64,000 bases of DNA, taken from positions 62,001 to 126,000 of the forward strand of contig NZ_JACHEX010000002.1 in the NCBI RefSeq assembly GCF_014201655.1. The letters are read 5' to 3'. A model generated the notes under the pieces. The model saw only the letters and a program-made list of their open reading frames with translations. It had not been told where the DNA came from and searched no databases. This DNA comes from Thermosipho japonicus. GTDB lineage: Bacteria > Thermotogota > Thermotogae > Thermotogales > Fervidobacteriaceae. Shown here in pieces: positions 1 through 9,214 of the stretch; the first letter of the stretch is position 1, and the number at the start of each line of letters is the position of its first letter. The position numbers and the translations under genes were made by a program.

Positions 1-944
1 TATATAACACATTGAGATAAATTAAGCATACATTCTGGAAGTCCCACAAGTTCAACTGCCTGAGCTGTTGAAGTTGCAACTAAAAGTGCCATTGGATCAG
101 CAAGACCAATATCTTCACTTGCAAGAATTACAAGTCTCCTTGCAATAAATCTTGGATCTTCCCCAACTTCTATCATCCTAGCCATATAGTAAAGTGCAGC
201 ATCAGGATCACTTCCACGAATACTTTTTATAAAGGCAGATGCCAAATTGTAATGCTCTTTTTCAGTATAAACTCTATTTTCATCCAAAGAATATATTTTT
301 AAAATCTCTTCATCTATTATCTTTTTATCAATGGAAATTGCTATATCGCTCAATATCTCATATAAATTAATTGCAAATCTTCCATCTCCATTTGAAACCC
401 TTGCAATAAAATCTTTTGCATCCTCATTAATATCCACTTTTTTTACATTGACAGCTTTTTCAAGTAATTTAAATATATGCCCTTTTTGCAACTTTTTAAA
501 AGCAACGAGTCTTACACGAGAAAGTAGTGCAGGATTTACCATTTTATATGGATTTTCTGTTGTTGCACCTATCAATACATAATCAAAAGCTTCAACCCCA
601 GGTAAAAATATATCCTGTTGCTTTTTATTAAACCTGTGAAATTCATCTATAAAAATCAGGATCTTTTTTACACCCTTGACTTTAGCTGCATATTCTAAAA
701 TCTTTTTTACTTCTGCAGTTGAGGTTATAGCCGCGTTAAAATGATAAACTTCATAGCTTGTGTTTTGTTTGATAACTTCTAGTGTGGAAGTTTTTCCACA
801 ACCTGGTGGGCCGTAAAAAATAGCAGAAAACAGGGAATCTTTCTCTATTGCAAGCTTCAAGATTCCCTTTTCACCTAATATATGCTCTTGTCCAACAACA
901 TCTTCAAAATTCTTAGGCCTTAAAATTTCGCTTAAACCACTCAA
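1..944 (-). CDS. rarA: Replication-associated recombination protein A (RarA/MgsA), AAA+ ATPase, C-terminus cut by window edge
   Basis: This is a clamp-loader-like AAA+ ATPase of the RarA/MgsA/WRNIP1 family, which acts at stalled replication forks in the cytoplasm. About 314 residues are visible and the reading frame runs off the left edge. The Walker A motif GPPGCGKTS lies at residues 45-53, followed by a Walker B FIDEFHRF, a sensor-1 ATTENP, a SR arginine finger and a GDGR sensor-2 motif. The family C-terminal domain (GSDPDAALYYMARMI) follows. The only start that keeps the conserved LRPKNFEDVVGQEH segment is TTG at 944, preceded by GAGG 7 nt upstream. It overlaps the end of the galE-like gene by 32 nt, so the two are probably translationally coupled. 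Confidence 0.93.
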   Translation of the reverse strand, partial: MSGLSEILRPKNFEDVVGQEHILGEKGILKLAIEKDSLFSAIFYGPPGCGKTSTLEVIKQNTSYEVYHFNAAITSTAEVKKILEYAAKVKGVKKILIFIDEFHRFNKKQQDIFLPGVEAFDYVLIGATTENPYKMVNPALLSRVRLVAFKKLQKGHIFKLLEKAVNVKKVDINEDAKDFIARVSNGDGRFAINLYEILSDIAISIDKKIIDEEILKIYSLDENRVYTEKEHYNLASAFIKSIRGSDPDAALYYMARMIEVGEDPRFIARRLVILASEDIGLADPMALLVATSTAQAVELVGLPECMLNLSQCVI

Positions 945-1845
945 CCGTCAACCTCAATCCCTTCTCTATATCCACCTTTGGTTTCCATCTTAACTCTTCA
1001 AGTGCCCTTGTATAACACAAAAGACTTTTTCTTATATCTCCCTTTCTTGGAGGGCCATAAACTGGATCTTTTGTGTAACCTGTTATCTTCTTCAAATAAT
1101 CAAATAATTGATTAACACTTGTTCCCTGAGAAGTTCCTATGTTTATCTCCATTCCATCTCCAGCCTTAAGTGCTCTTAAATTTGCATCTGCAACATCTTC
1201 CACGTAGACATAATCACGAATATATTCTCCATCACCATTGATAATCACATCTTCACCATTTAACATTCGCATAGTAAATATAGCCACTACTCCAGCCTCT
1301 CCAAAAGGGTCTTGCCTTGGACCATATACATTAGCGTACCTTAAAACTGTATAGTTTAATCCAAATTCTTTTTTTGCAAATCTTAAATAATTTTCAAATG
1401 AAAATTTTGCTATTCCATATGGAGAAATTGGCTTTGGAAACACAGATTCCGGTGTTGGAAAAATATCAACATCATCTCCGTAAATTGCACCACCAGTCGA
1501 AGAAAAAATAAACTTTTTCACTCCATACTTTATGGAATTCTTTAATAACACAAGACTTCCAATTATATTCACATTTGCATCTTCTACTGGATCCTTAACA
1601 GACACCGAAACACTTGCCTGCGCTGCAAGGTGAAAAACATAGGAAAAATTATGTTCTTTAAATAACTCCTCAATAGTTTTTTCATCTCTAATATCTGCAA
1701 CAACTAAGGTTGCATCTTTATTTACATTTTCTTTTTTTCCTCTTGATAAATTATCAACAACAACGACTTCATAACCATTTTCTATTAATTTATCTACGAC
1801 ATGTGAACCAATAAATCCTGCGCCTCCAGTTACTAGTGCTTTCAT
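913..1845 (-). CDS. NAD-dependent sugar epimerase, UDP-glucose 4-epimerase-like (GalE family)
   Basis: This is an extended short-chain dehydrogenase/reductase of 310 residues. The NAD-binding motif TGGAGFIG is at residues 6-13, Ser/Thr catalytic candidates are in FSSTGG (114-119), and the YxxxK pair is Y143/K147. The RYANVYGPRQDP and YIRDYVYVEDVA segments are typical of UDP-glucose 4-epimerases and related UDP-sugar epimerases. It probably interconverts UDP-hexoses for envelope glycans. The exact substrate cannot be read from the sequence, so no symbol is given. Its ATG touches the stop of the upstream regulator and its 3' end overlaps rarA. Confidence 0.88.
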   Translation of the reverse strand: MKALVTGGAGFIGSHVVDKLIENGYEVVVVDNLSRGKKENVNKDATLVVADIRDEKTIEELFKEHNFSYVFHLAAQASVSVSVKDPVEDANVNIIGSLVLLKNSIKYGVKKFIFSSTGGAIYGDDVDIFPTPESVFPKPISPYGIAKFSFENYLRFAKKEFGLNYTVLRYANVYGPRQDPFGEAGVVAIFTMRMLNGEDVIINGDGEYIRDYVYVEDVADANLRALKAGDGMEINIGTSQGTSVNQLFDYLKKITGYTKDPVYGPPRKGDIRKSLLCYTRALEELRWKPKVDIEKGLRLTVEWFKRNFKA

Positions 1846-2348
1846 TAGTCATCCTCCTTCAACCTTATTTTAAGTTTGAGTGCCTCCTTTGGAACATTTT
1901 TTATTCCTAATTTTTCTCTTTGCTCTTTTAAAAATTTAATTAACTTTTCTGTTTTTGTCTCGTCAAAATCTATCATTATAGCATAAAATCTCCTTAGCTG
2001 CCTCCTTGTTTCACTATCAAGTCCATAAATTAATAGTTCAGCAGCTTGCTGCGCCCATTTTTCCGGAAATCCTATTACGTACATAAAAAAGTATTTTACT
2101 CTAAGCTCTCCATTGTGAATGGTCACAGCAACTCTTTTGCCTTTTCTAGTCAATTTAACAAATCCATACCTTTGATGTTCTACATAACCTAGTTCAGCTA
2201 ACTTTTTTACAGCTGTAGTTACACTCGGATAACTAACATTCTTAACCTTTGCAATTTCAGAAACTCTTGTAACACCATCATTCTTTGATAATTTATAAAT
2301 AGTTACCAAATAATTTTCTAGTGCTGGTGTTAACCTTTTATCAGCCAT
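1845..2348 (-). CDS. DtxR/MntR-like metal-dependent transcriptional regulator
   Basis: This 167-residue protein has a winged helix-turn-helix at about residues 6-70 (ENYLVTIYKL, then SYPSVTTAVKKLAELGYV, then a wing ending KLTRKGKRVA). The arrangement is that of DtxR/MntR regulators. The helical part after it is shorter than in full DtxR and there is no SH3-like C-terminal domain. It also lacks the obvious His/Cys-rich metal site of IdeR, so the ligand is uncertain. It overlaps the udg gene by 8 nt and has a GGAGAG ribosome site. A palindrome in the leader of this operon could be its own operator (inference). Confidence 0.75.
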   Translation of the reverse strand: MADKRLTPALENYLVTIYKLSKNDGVTRVSEIAKVKNVSYPSVTTAVKKLAELGYVEHQRYGFVKLTRKGKRVAVTIHNGELRVKYFFMYVIGFPEKWAQQAAELLIYGLDSETRRQLRRFYAIMIDFDETKTEKLIKFLKEQREKLGIKNVPKEALKLKIRLKEDD

Positions 2349-2940
2349 TTTCTCTCTCCTTTAAAAATTGATCATAATACTTTCTAACTCTTTTAATATC
2401 CTGCCAAGTAAGGTCTTTTGGAGATCCCTTTGCTTTTGATGGATTTCTTAAAAGGTAACTTGGATGGAACATGGGAAAAATTATTATTCCTCCCTTCCAT
2501 TCAAACTCATTACCTCTAACTTTAGTTATCGCAACACTTTTCCCCAAAAATAACTCAAGAGCAGGTTTCCCAAGAGTTACTATCATTCTAGGATTTATCA
2601 ATTCAATTTGTGCAAATAGAAAATGAGAGCAAATACTTGCTTCTTCCTTTGTAGGGGTTCTATTGTTTGGAGGTCTACACTTAACAATGTTAGTAATATA
2701 AACATCTTCACGCTTTATGTTAACAGATTCCAAAATCTTGGTTAGAAGTTGCCCCGCTCTTCCCACAAATGGTCTTCCAGAAAGATCCTCATCCCCTCCC
2801 GGACCTTCTCCAACAAACATAATTGGAGAATTTAGATTTCCTTCTCCTGGAACTACATTTGTCCTATTCTCATGTAAGGGACAAGCTTTACAATTTTTTA
2901 TACGCTCAACAATAATATCCATCATTTCCTTTTTGGTCAT
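2341..2940 (-). CDS. udg: Type-4 uracil-DNA glycosylase with 4Fe-4S cluster
   Basis: This 199-residue protein belongs to family 4 of the uracil-DNA glycosylases, the heat-stable Fe-S enzymes first characterised from Thermotoga and archaea. It removes uracil from DNA at the start of base-excision repair. Cluster ligands are C17, C20, C88 and C104, in the spacing of characterised family members. Motif 1 GEGPG is at 44-48 and the second motif HPSYLLRNP is at 159-167. The ATG is preceded by GGAGGG. It is the first gene of a four-gene minus-strand operon with the DtxR-like regulator, the galE-like gene and rarA. Confidence 0.95.
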   Translation of the reverse strand: MTKKEMMDIIVERIKNCKACPLHENRTNVVPGEGNLNSPIMFVGEGPGGDEDLSGRPFVGRAGQLLTKILESVNIKREDVYITNIVKCRPPNNRTPTKEEASICSHFLFAQIELINPRMIVTLGKPALELFLGKSVAITKVRGNEFEWKGGIIIFPMFHPSYLLRNPSKAKGSPKDLTWQDIKRVRKYYDQFLKERENG

Positions 2941-2966
2941 TGTATACCCTCCAAGATTAACATTGT

Positions 2967-2979
2967 CTAACTTTGTTAG
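2967..2979. promoter_or_regulatory. Short palindrome in the udg leader, possible operator
   Basis: CTAAC-TTT-GTTAG is a perfect 5-bp inverted repeat with a 3-nt centre. It lies just downstream of the predicted start of udg transcription. As the operon carries a DtxR-like regulator, it could be an autoregulatory site. This is positional inference; no second copy was seen in the window. Confidence 0.3.
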
Positions 2980-2987
2980 TATAATAA

Positions 2988-3015
2988 ATTATATCATAAA
3001 TATCTTTGTTCACAA
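2988..3015 (-). promoter_or_regulatory. Predicted sigma-A promoter of the udg operon
   Basis: On the minus strand TTGTGA (3010-3015) and TATAAT (2988-2993) are separated by 16 bp. Transcription would start near 2981, about 40 nt before the udg ATG. Confidence 0.6.
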
Positions 3016-3127
3016 AAATCTTTATTTGTTACAAAAAAGAAAAATTTAATTATAAAATAGTAACCGTTTTAACCACAATGATATGATAAAATAAAATTAG
3101 TCTCAAAATGATCAAGGAGGTGTAAGA

Positions 3128-5773
3128 ATGTCAAAAAAATGGGTTTATTTTTTTGCTAACAAGAAAGCTGAAGGCCGCGCAGATATGAAAGACATACTTG
3201 GCGGAAAAGGCGCAAATCTCGCCGAAATGACTAACCTTGGAATTCCTGTCCCACCAGGATTTACTATCTCAACAGAAGTTTGTAAATATTACTACGATCA
3301 CGGAAAAACATATCCGGAAGATTTGAAACAACAAGTTGATGAAGCTTTAAAAAGATTAGAAGAAGTAACTGGAAAAAAGCTTGGTGACCCAGAAAGGCCA
3401 TTACTTGTTTCTGTAAGATCAGGTGCTGCAGTATCCATGCCTGGAATGATGGATACCATTTTAAACCTCGGCTTAAACGATGAAACAGTTGTTGGCCTTG
3501 CAAAATTAACAAATAATGAAAGATTTGCATATGATGCATACAGAAGATTTTTACAAATGTTTGGTGATACAGCGCTTGGAATTCCTCATGCAGAATTTGA
3601 AAAAGCACTCGAAAAAAAGAAAGAAGAAAAGGGAGTAAAACTTGACGTCGAACTTGATGCTGATGACCTTAAAGCACTTGTTGAAGACTATAAAGAAATA
3701 TACAAAAAACATGGAAAAGAATTCCCACAAGACACATACAAACAACTTTGGGCAGCTATCGATGCAGTATTTGGTTCATGGATGAATGAAAGAGCAATCA
3801 AATATAGACAAATTAACAACATAAAAGAAGGAGAACTTCTTGGAACAGCTGTTAATATCGTTACAATGGTATTCGGTAACATGGGTGATGACAGTGGTAC
3901 AGGAGTTTGTTTCACAAGAAATCCAAATACTGGTGAAAAGAAGCCATACGGCGAATTCTTACAAAATGCACAAGGTGAAGATGTTGTTGCAGGTATAAGA
4001 ACACCAGTTCCACTTGAAGAACTCAAGAAGATAAATGAAGCTGTATATAATGAACTTCTCTCCATTATGGAAAATCTAGAAAAACACTACAGAGATATGC
4101 AAGATATAGAATTTACAATCGAAAAAGGAAAGCTCTACATCTTACAAACAAGAAATGGTAAAAGAACAAGCCAAGCTGCAATTAAAATAGCAGTTGATCT
4201 TGTTCACGAAGGACTTATTGATAAAGAAACAGCTGTTATGAGAGTAAAACCAGAAGATGTCGAAAGAGTACTACACCCAAAATTTGACGATGAAGAAGTC
4301 AAAAATGCAAAAGTAATTGCAAAAGGTCTTCCAGCATCACCAGGTGCAGCTACTGGTAAAGTATATTTTGACGCTAAAAAAGCAGAAGAAATGCACAAAA
4401 ATGGTGAAGTCGTTATCTTGGTAAGACCTGAAACAAGCCCAGAAGATGTCGGTGGTATGAACGCAGCAGAAGGTATATTAACCGCACGTGGTGGAATGAC
4501 ATCACACGCTGCAGTTGTTGCAAGAGGTATGGGAAAACCAGCAGTTGTTGGTGCAGAAGAAATTGTTGTTGATGAAGAAAAATTAGAATTCAAAGTCGGA
4601 GATGTTGTAGTAAAAGAAGGAGAATGGATTTCAATAGATGGTACTACCGGAAACGTATACTTTGGAAAAATAACTACAGTTAAACCCCAAGGCCTTGAAG
4701 GTGAAGTTGCTGAACTTCTCACATGGGCTGATGAAATCAGAAGACTCGGCGTTAGAACAAACGCTGATGTCCCAAGGGATGCTAAAGTTGCAAGGGAATT
4801 TGGTGCAGAAGGTATAGGTCTCTGTAGAACAGAACACATGTTCTTTGAAAAAGACAGAATTCCAAAGGTAAGAAGAATGATTGTTGCAAAAACGAAAGAA
4901 CAAAGAGAAGCAGCACTTGCAGAACTTCTTCCACTTCAAAAAGAAGACTTCAAAGGATTATTTAGAACAATGAAAGGCTTACCAGTTACAATCAGGTTGA
5001 TAGATCCTCCACTACATGAATTCTTACCACATGAAGAAGATCAAATGAAAGAAGTAGCAGAGCAAGTAGGTATTACTGTTGAAGAATTAAAATCAGTTGT
5101 TGAACAACTTCACGAATTAAACCCAATGCTTGGTCACAGAGGTTGTAGGCTTACAATAACATACCCAGAAATTGCAGTAATGCAAACAAAAGCTATAATT
5201 GGTGCTGCTATTGAACTTAAGAAAGAAGAAAATATTGATGTAATTCCAGAGATCATGATCCCACTTGTTGGTCACATTAACGAACTCAAATACGTTAAAA
5301 AAGTAGTTAAAGAAACAGCAGATGCATTAATTAAAGAATCAGGAATTGAGTTAACATACAAAGTTGGTACAATGATTGAAATTCCAAGAGCAGCTGTAAC
5401 AGCAGATCAAATCGCTCAAGAAGCAGAGTTTTTCAGTTTTGGAACAAATGACCTTACACAAATGACATTTGGATTCAGCCGTGACGATGTTGGAAAATTC
5501 TTACCAGAATACCTTGAAAAAGGTATACTTGAACATGATCCATTCAAGAGTCTTGATTGGGACGGCGTAGGGCAACTAGTCAAGATGGGAACCGAAAAAG
5601 GTAAGGCAACAAGAAAAGATCTTAAAGTTGGTGTTTGTGGTGAGCACGGTGGAGATCCAAGATCCATTCTATTCTTCGATGCAGCAGGACTTGACTATGT
5701 AAGCTGTTCCCCATATAGAGTTCCAGTAGCAAGAATAGCTGCTGCACAAGCAACAATTAAAAACAGAAAATAA
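3128..5773 (+). CDS. ppdK: Pyruvate, phosphate dikinase
   Basis: This 881-residue enzyme interconverts pyruvate + ATP + phosphate with PEP + AMP + PPi, and in fermentative bacteria can act in glycolysis or gluconeogenesis. An N-terminal ATP-grasp domain contains GGKGANLAEM. The swivelling domain has GGMTSHAAVVARGMGKP with the phosphorylated histidine at about 460. The C-terminal TIM barrel has the catalytic cysteine in VGVCGEHGGDP at about 837. Length and motifs match the bacterial family. The start has a strong AAGGAGGTG site. It stands alone, divergent from the udg operon, and ends in its own terminator. Large open frames on its opposite strand are shadows. Confidence 0.98.
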   Translation: MSKKWVYFFANKKAEGRADMKDILGGKGANLAEMTNLGIPVPPGFTISTEVCKYYYDHGKTYPEDLKQQVDEALKRLEEVTGKKLGDPERPLLVSVRSGAAVSMPGMMDTILNLGLNDETVVGLAKLTNNERFAYDAYRRFLQMFGDTALGIPHAEFEKALEKKKEEKGVKLDVELDADDLKALVEDYKEIYKKHGKEFPQDTYKQLWAAIDAVFGSWMNERAIKYRQINNIKEGELLGTAVNIVTMVFGNMGDDSGTGVCFTRNPNTGEKKPYGEFLQNAQGEDVVAGIRTPVPLEELKKINEAVYNELLSIMENLEKHYRDMQDIEFTIEKGKLYILQTRNGKRTSQAAIKIAVDLVHEGLIDKETAVMRVKPEDVERVLHPKFDDEEVKNAKVIAKGLPASPGAATGKVYFDAKKAEEMHKNGEVVILVRPETSPEDVGGMNAAEGILTARGGMTSHAAVVARGMGKPAVVGAEEIVVDEEKLEFKVGDVVVKEGEWISIDGTTGNVYFGKITTVKPQGLEGEVAELLTWADEIRRLGVRTNADVPRDAKVAREFGAEGIGLCRTEHMFFEKDRIPKVRRMIVAKTKEQREAALAELLPLQKEDFKGLFRTMKGLPVTIRLIDPPLHEFLPHEEDQMKEVAEQVGITVEELKSVVEQLHELNPMLGHRGCRLTITYPEIAVMQTKAIIGAAIELKKEENIDVIPEIMIPLVGHINELKYVKKVVKETADALIKESGIELTYKVGTMIEIPRAAVTADQIAQEAEFFSFGTNDLTQMTFGFSRDDVGKFLPEYLEKGILEHDPFKSLDWDGVGQLVKMGTEKGKATRKDLKVGVCGEHGGDPRSILFFDAAGLDYVSCSPYRVPVARIAAAQATIKNRK

Positions 5774-5790
5774 AACTTTATACATTAAAT

Positions 5791-5816
5791 AGGGCCCTTT
5801 TTGGGCCCTTTCTTAT
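5791..5816 (+). terminator. Intrinsic terminator of ppdK
   Basis: AGGGCCC (5791-5797), a five-T loop and GGGCCCT (5803-5809) form a 7-bp GC-rich stem followed by a T-rich tail, 17 nt after the ppdK stop. Confidence 0.85.
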
Positions 5817-5830
5817 TCGGAGGTGTGTTG

Positions 5831-6241
5831 ATGAGCTTCCTGTTGTTTTCTATAGCAACTTCTATAATTCTTTTTTATTTTACAAAATCATATTTATTTT
5901 TTAGTGTAATTGCTATTGGAATTTACTATCTTATTAGAAATAATATAAAACTTCAAAGTTTATTGAGTCTTACATACGTTCTAATGATCGCACTTTCATT
6001 TTTTTCCACAATTCGTGGTTATGAACCAAAAGGACTCATTTTCCTTTTAATTTCTTGTTTTGTATCAATTTTGTATGATATATTTAAATCTCCAATTTGG
6101 AGTTTTCCATTGTACCTACTACTTGGAATAAGTATTTCATTAATTGGAAGTATAAAATATGGAACAATCGGCTATTTTTTTGGATTTTTAATTATTCCAA
6201 TATTTTTAAAAGAATTTAAAAAAAGGGGTGAACAAGATTGA
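5831..6241 (+). CDS. Small hydrophobic membrane protein of unknown function
   Basis: I do not recognise a family. The protein has 136 residues and is almost wholly hydrophobic, with probably four or five membrane spans and a short basic cytoplasmic tail (KEFKKRGEQD). The ATG at 5831 was chosen over an upstream in-frame TTG because GGAGGTG ends 5 nt before it and the longer frame would start inside the ppdK terminator. Its stop overlaps the TTG start of glmU (TTGA), so it leads the glmU-prs-rplY-pth chain. The N-terminus resembles no lipoprotein signal. Confidence 0.7.
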   Translation: MSFLLFSIATSIILFYFTKSYLFFSVIAIGIYYLIRNNIKLQSLLSLTYVLMIALSFFSTIRGYEPKGLIFLLISCFVSILYDIFKSPIWSFPLYLLLGISISLIGSIKYGTIGYFFGFLIIPIFLKEFKKRGEQD

Positions 6242-7593
6242 AAACCCTAATTTTAGCTGCAGGGCTTGGAAAAAGGATGAATTCAAAATATCCGAAAGTT
6301 ATTCACAAAATTCTTGGAAAGCCTATGATAAACTGGGTAATTGATACTGCTAAAAATTTTGGAGAAGTGGGAGTTATCTTAGGACATAAGCATGAAATGG
6401 TAGAAAAGATAATTCCACAAGATGTTAAAATTTTTCTTCAAAATGAACAACTTGGAACCGCTCATGCAGTAATGTGTGGATTTGATTTTATACCGGAAAA
6501 CGATAATCTTTTAATTTTATACGGGGATGTTCCTTTTATTTCATACGAAACTTTAAAAAGACTTGAAAAAGAACATATAGAAAGTAACAGTGATGTTACC
6601 ATATTAACTGCTATATTGGAAAATCCTGCTGGATATGGTAGGATAGTTAGAGGTAAAAAAATTGAAATTGTTGAAGATAAAGATGCTGATGAAAAAATTA
6701 AAAAAATAAAAGAAATTAACACAGGAATTTACATTTTTAAAGGTAAATTTTTAAAAGAAAACATAAAGAAAATCAAAAATGATAATGCACAAAATGAATA
6801 TTACTTAACAGATATTCTTAAGTTTACTGAAAATATTTCAACAGTTATTACCGATGATATAGACGAAGTTACTGGAGTAAATGATAGAATTCAGCTTTCA
6901 AGGCTTGAAAAAAATATGAGAAAAAGAATAAATGAAAAATTAATGAAAGAAGGGGTCAGGATTATAGACCCTGAGAGTGTTTATATAGATATTACCGTAA
7001 AAATTGGTAAAGATACTATAATATATCCATTTACATTCATAGAAGGTGATACTGAGGTTGGAGAAGATTGTGTTATAGGACCAATGACTCGAATAAAAGA
7101 TTCAAAAATTGGAAATAATGTAAATGTAAATAGATCAGAAGTCGAAAAGACAATTATCGAAGATAATGTATCTGTTGGCCCATTTTCTAGACTTAGAGAA
7201 GAAACACATTTAAAATCAAACGTAAAAATTGGTAATTTTGTTGAAACTAAAAAAAGCATTGTAGGTAAAAACACTAAAGCTCAACATTTAACTTATCTTG
7301 GTGATGCTACAATAGGTGAAAATGTAAATATTGGAGCGGGAACAATTACTTGTAATTATGACGGAGAAAAGAAACATCCGACTGTAATCGAAGATGGTGC
7401 CTTCATTGGAAGTAACAATTCACTAGTTGCACCTGTAAAAATTGGAAAAAATGCAATTACCGGTGCAGGTTCAACAATAACAGAGGATGTACCAGAAAAT
7501 AGTTTGGGCCTTGGCCGTGCAAGACAAGTAGTAATTAAAGATTGGGTATTAAGAAAAAAAGGGGGAAATCAAAATGCAGATAGCAAAAAATGA
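6238..7593 (+). CDS. glmU: Bifunctional UDP-N-acetylglucosamine pyrophosphorylase / glucosamine-1-phosphate N-acetyltransferase
   Basis: GlmU makes UDP-GlcNAc, the precursor of peptidoglycan and envelope glycans. The 451-residue protein begins with the uridyltransferase signature LAAGLGKRM (about 7-15) and continues into a left-handed β-helix of hexapeptide repeats. The acetyltransferase catalytic histidine sits in HLTYLGDATIG, followed by GAGTITCNYDG. The start is TTG at 6238, overlapping the stop of the upstream gene, with GGGGTG before it. The 3' end overlaps prs by 20 nt, so expression is probably coupled to nucleotide precursor synthesis. Confidence 0.97.
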   Translation: MKTLILAAGLGKRMNSKYPKVIHKILGKPMINWVIDTAKNFGEVGVILGHKHEMVEKIIPQDVKIFLQNEQLGTAHAVMCGFDFIPENDNLLILYGDVPFISYETLKRLEKEHIESNSDVTILTAILENPAGYGRIVRGKKIEIVEDKDADEKIKKIKEINTGIYIFKGKFLKENIKKIKNDNAQNEYYLTDILKFTENISTVITDDIDEVTGVNDRIQLSRLEKNMRKRINEKLMKEGVRIIDPESVYIDITVKIGKDTIIYPFTFIEGDTEVGEDCVIGPMTRIKDSKIGNNVNVNRSEVEKTIIEDNVSVGPFSRLREETHLKSNVKIGNFVETKKSIVGKNTKAQHLTYLGDATIGENVNIGAGTITCNYDGEKKHPTVIEDGAFIGSNNSLVAPVKIGKNAITGAGSTITEDVPENSLGLGRARQVVIKDWVLRKKGGNQNADSKK

Positions 7594-8524
7594 AATGAAG
7601 ATTTTTTCAGGAAATGCAAATAGAGAACTTGCAATAAAGGTTTCAGAATATATAGGAACAAGACTTGCTGATTGTGAAGTTGGAAGATTTGCTGACGGTG
7701 AAATAAATGTAAAAATAGGAGAAACTGTAAGAGGGCACGATACATTTATAATTCAACCAACATGTCCTCCTGTAAATGAAAATTTAATGGAATTACTCAT
7801 AATGATAGATGCTCTTAAAAGAGCTTCTGCAAACAGTATAGCAGTTGTTATACCTTACTATGGATATGCAAGACAAGATAGAAAAGCAAAGGGAAGAGAT
7901 CCAATCACTGCAAAACTTGTTGCAAATCTTTTGACAGTTGCTGGAGCAACAAGGGTTATGACTGTAGATCTTCATTCTGAACAAATTCAAGGATTCTTTG
8001 ATATTCCACTTGATAATCTATGGAGCTTTCCAATATTTGCAAAAAAATTAAAAGAGGATAAAATAGTAGATGATGATTATGTAATTGTTTCTCCAGATGT
8101 TGGCGGTGTAAAGCGTGCAAGACAATTTGCCGAAAGACTTGGTGGACCTCTTGCAATTCTAGATAAAAGAAGACCAAAAGATAATGTAGCTGAGATTTTA
8201 AATATAATAGGTGAAGTTAAAGGAAAAACCGCTATAATTGTAGATGATATTGCCGATACAGCAAGATCATTGGTAAATGCTGCAAAAGCTATTAAAGAAA
8301 AAGGAGCAAAAAGGGTAATTGCATGTATAACACACCCTGTTTTATCAGGTGGTGCAATTGAAAGAATTCAAAATTCTGAAATTGAAAAGATATACATTTC
8401 CGACTCGATTAGCCATAGCAACTTGCCTGACAAATTTAGTATAGTTTCTCTTGCACCACTTTTAGGCGAAGCTATTGTTAGGGTAAGAAAGAACCTATCA
8501 ATCAGTATATTGTTTAGACAATAA
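7574..8524 (+). CDS. prs: Ribose-phosphate pyrophosphokinase (PRPP synthetase)
   Basis: Prs forms PRPP from ribose 5-phosphate and ATP for nucleotide, His and Trp synthesis. The 316-residue length fits class I enzymes. Visible motifs are FADGEINV near the N-terminus, the metal/ATP-binding DLHSEQIQGFFDIP, SPDVGGVKRAR, and the PRPP-binding loop VDDIADTA near residue 220. The ATG lies inside the end of glmU with GGGGG upstream. The glmU-prs order is also found in Bacillus (established knowledge). Confidence 0.97.
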   Translation: MQIAKNEMKIFSGNANRELAIKVSEYIGTRLADCEVGRFADGEINVKIGETVRGHDTFIIQPTCPPVNENLMELLIMIDALKRASANSIAVVIPYYGYARQDRKAKGRDPITAKLVANLLTVAGATRVMTVDLHSEQIQGFFDIPLDNLWSFPIFAKKLKEDKIVDDDYVIVSPDVGGVKRARQFAERLGGPLAILDKRRPKDNVAEILNIIGEVKGKTAIIVDDIADTARSLVNAAKAIKEKGAKRVIACITHPVLSGGAIERIQNSEIEKIYISDSISHSNLPDKFSIVSLAPLLGEAIVRVRKNLSISILFRQ

Positions 8525-8559
8525 TAACCCATAAAAATAAAAAAAGGAGGTTTTAAAGT

Positions 8560-9213
8560 ATGGGAAAACACGTACTCGAGGCCCTTGTAAGAAGTGTTGT
8601 TGGAAAGAAAAGGGCAGTAAGAAGGCTCAGAAGGCAAGGTTTTGTTCCAGGTGTTGTATATGGACCAGATATCGAACCACTCTCTATTTCTATTAAAAGA
8701 TCAAATCTTATTAAACTCTTTCACGAGGTTACAGAAGCAAGTATTATAAGTCTTACCGTTAAAGACGAAAATGGTAAAGAAGTATTTTCACACGATGTAT
8801 TCATTAAGAATGTCCAATATGACAAACTAACAGATGAAGTTAAACATGTTGACTTCTACGCACCTGAAAAGGGGCACAAAATGAAAATTAACTTACCACT
8901 CGAGTTTGTTGGGAAAGCAAAAGGTGAAGAAAAAGGTGGAGTTCTTGAAATTCATCACCACGAACTTCCTGTTGAAACACTTCCAAGTGTAATTATTGAA
9001 AAACTTGAAATTGACGTAAGTAATTTGGATCTCGGCCAAGCACTATACGTTAAAGATCTTAAACTTCCAGAAGGTATGGAAGCAGAACTTGATGGAGAAG
9101 AAATTATTGCAATTGTATCTGCTCCAAGTGGTCTTGAAGTTGAAGAAGAAACTGGAGAAGAAGAAAGTGCTGAACCAGAAGTTATAGAGAAAGGTAAGAA
9201 GGAGGAAGAATAA
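8560..9213 (+). CDS. rplY: Ribosomal protein L25, long CTC form
   Basis: This 217-residue protein is the long, two-domain form of bL25 (CTC), which binds 5S rRNA. The N-terminal domain covers about residues 1-95 ([16 protein letters not shown]). The TL5/CTC C-terminal β-domain ends in an acidic tail ([23 protein letters not shown]-like, rich in Glu). A strong AAAGGAGG precedes the ATG. Codon use is richer in C and G than in its neighbours, as expected for a highly expressed gene. Its final codons carry the GGAGG that serves pth. Confidence 0.95.
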   Translation: MGKHVLEALVRSVVGKKRAVRRLRRQGFVPGVVYGPDIEPLSISIKRSNLIKLFHEVTEASIISLTVKDENGKEVFSHDVFIKNVQYDKLTDEVKHVDFYAPEKGHKMKINLPLEFVGKAKGEEKGGVLEIHHHELPVETLPSVIIEKLEIDVSNLDLGQALYVKDLKLPEGMEAELDGEEIIAIVSAPSGLEVEEETGEEESAEPEVIEKGKKEEE

Positions 9214-9214
9214 T

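Noticed and set aside
3264-5667. Long open frames opposite ppdK
   Set aside because: ppdK has full motifs and the frames on the other strand carry no family sequence or ribosome site. They result from codon bias of a highly expressed gene.
5801-5830. Upstream TTG start of the small membrane protein
   Set aside because: It lies inside the ppdK terminator and before the ribosome site; ATG at 5831 fits.
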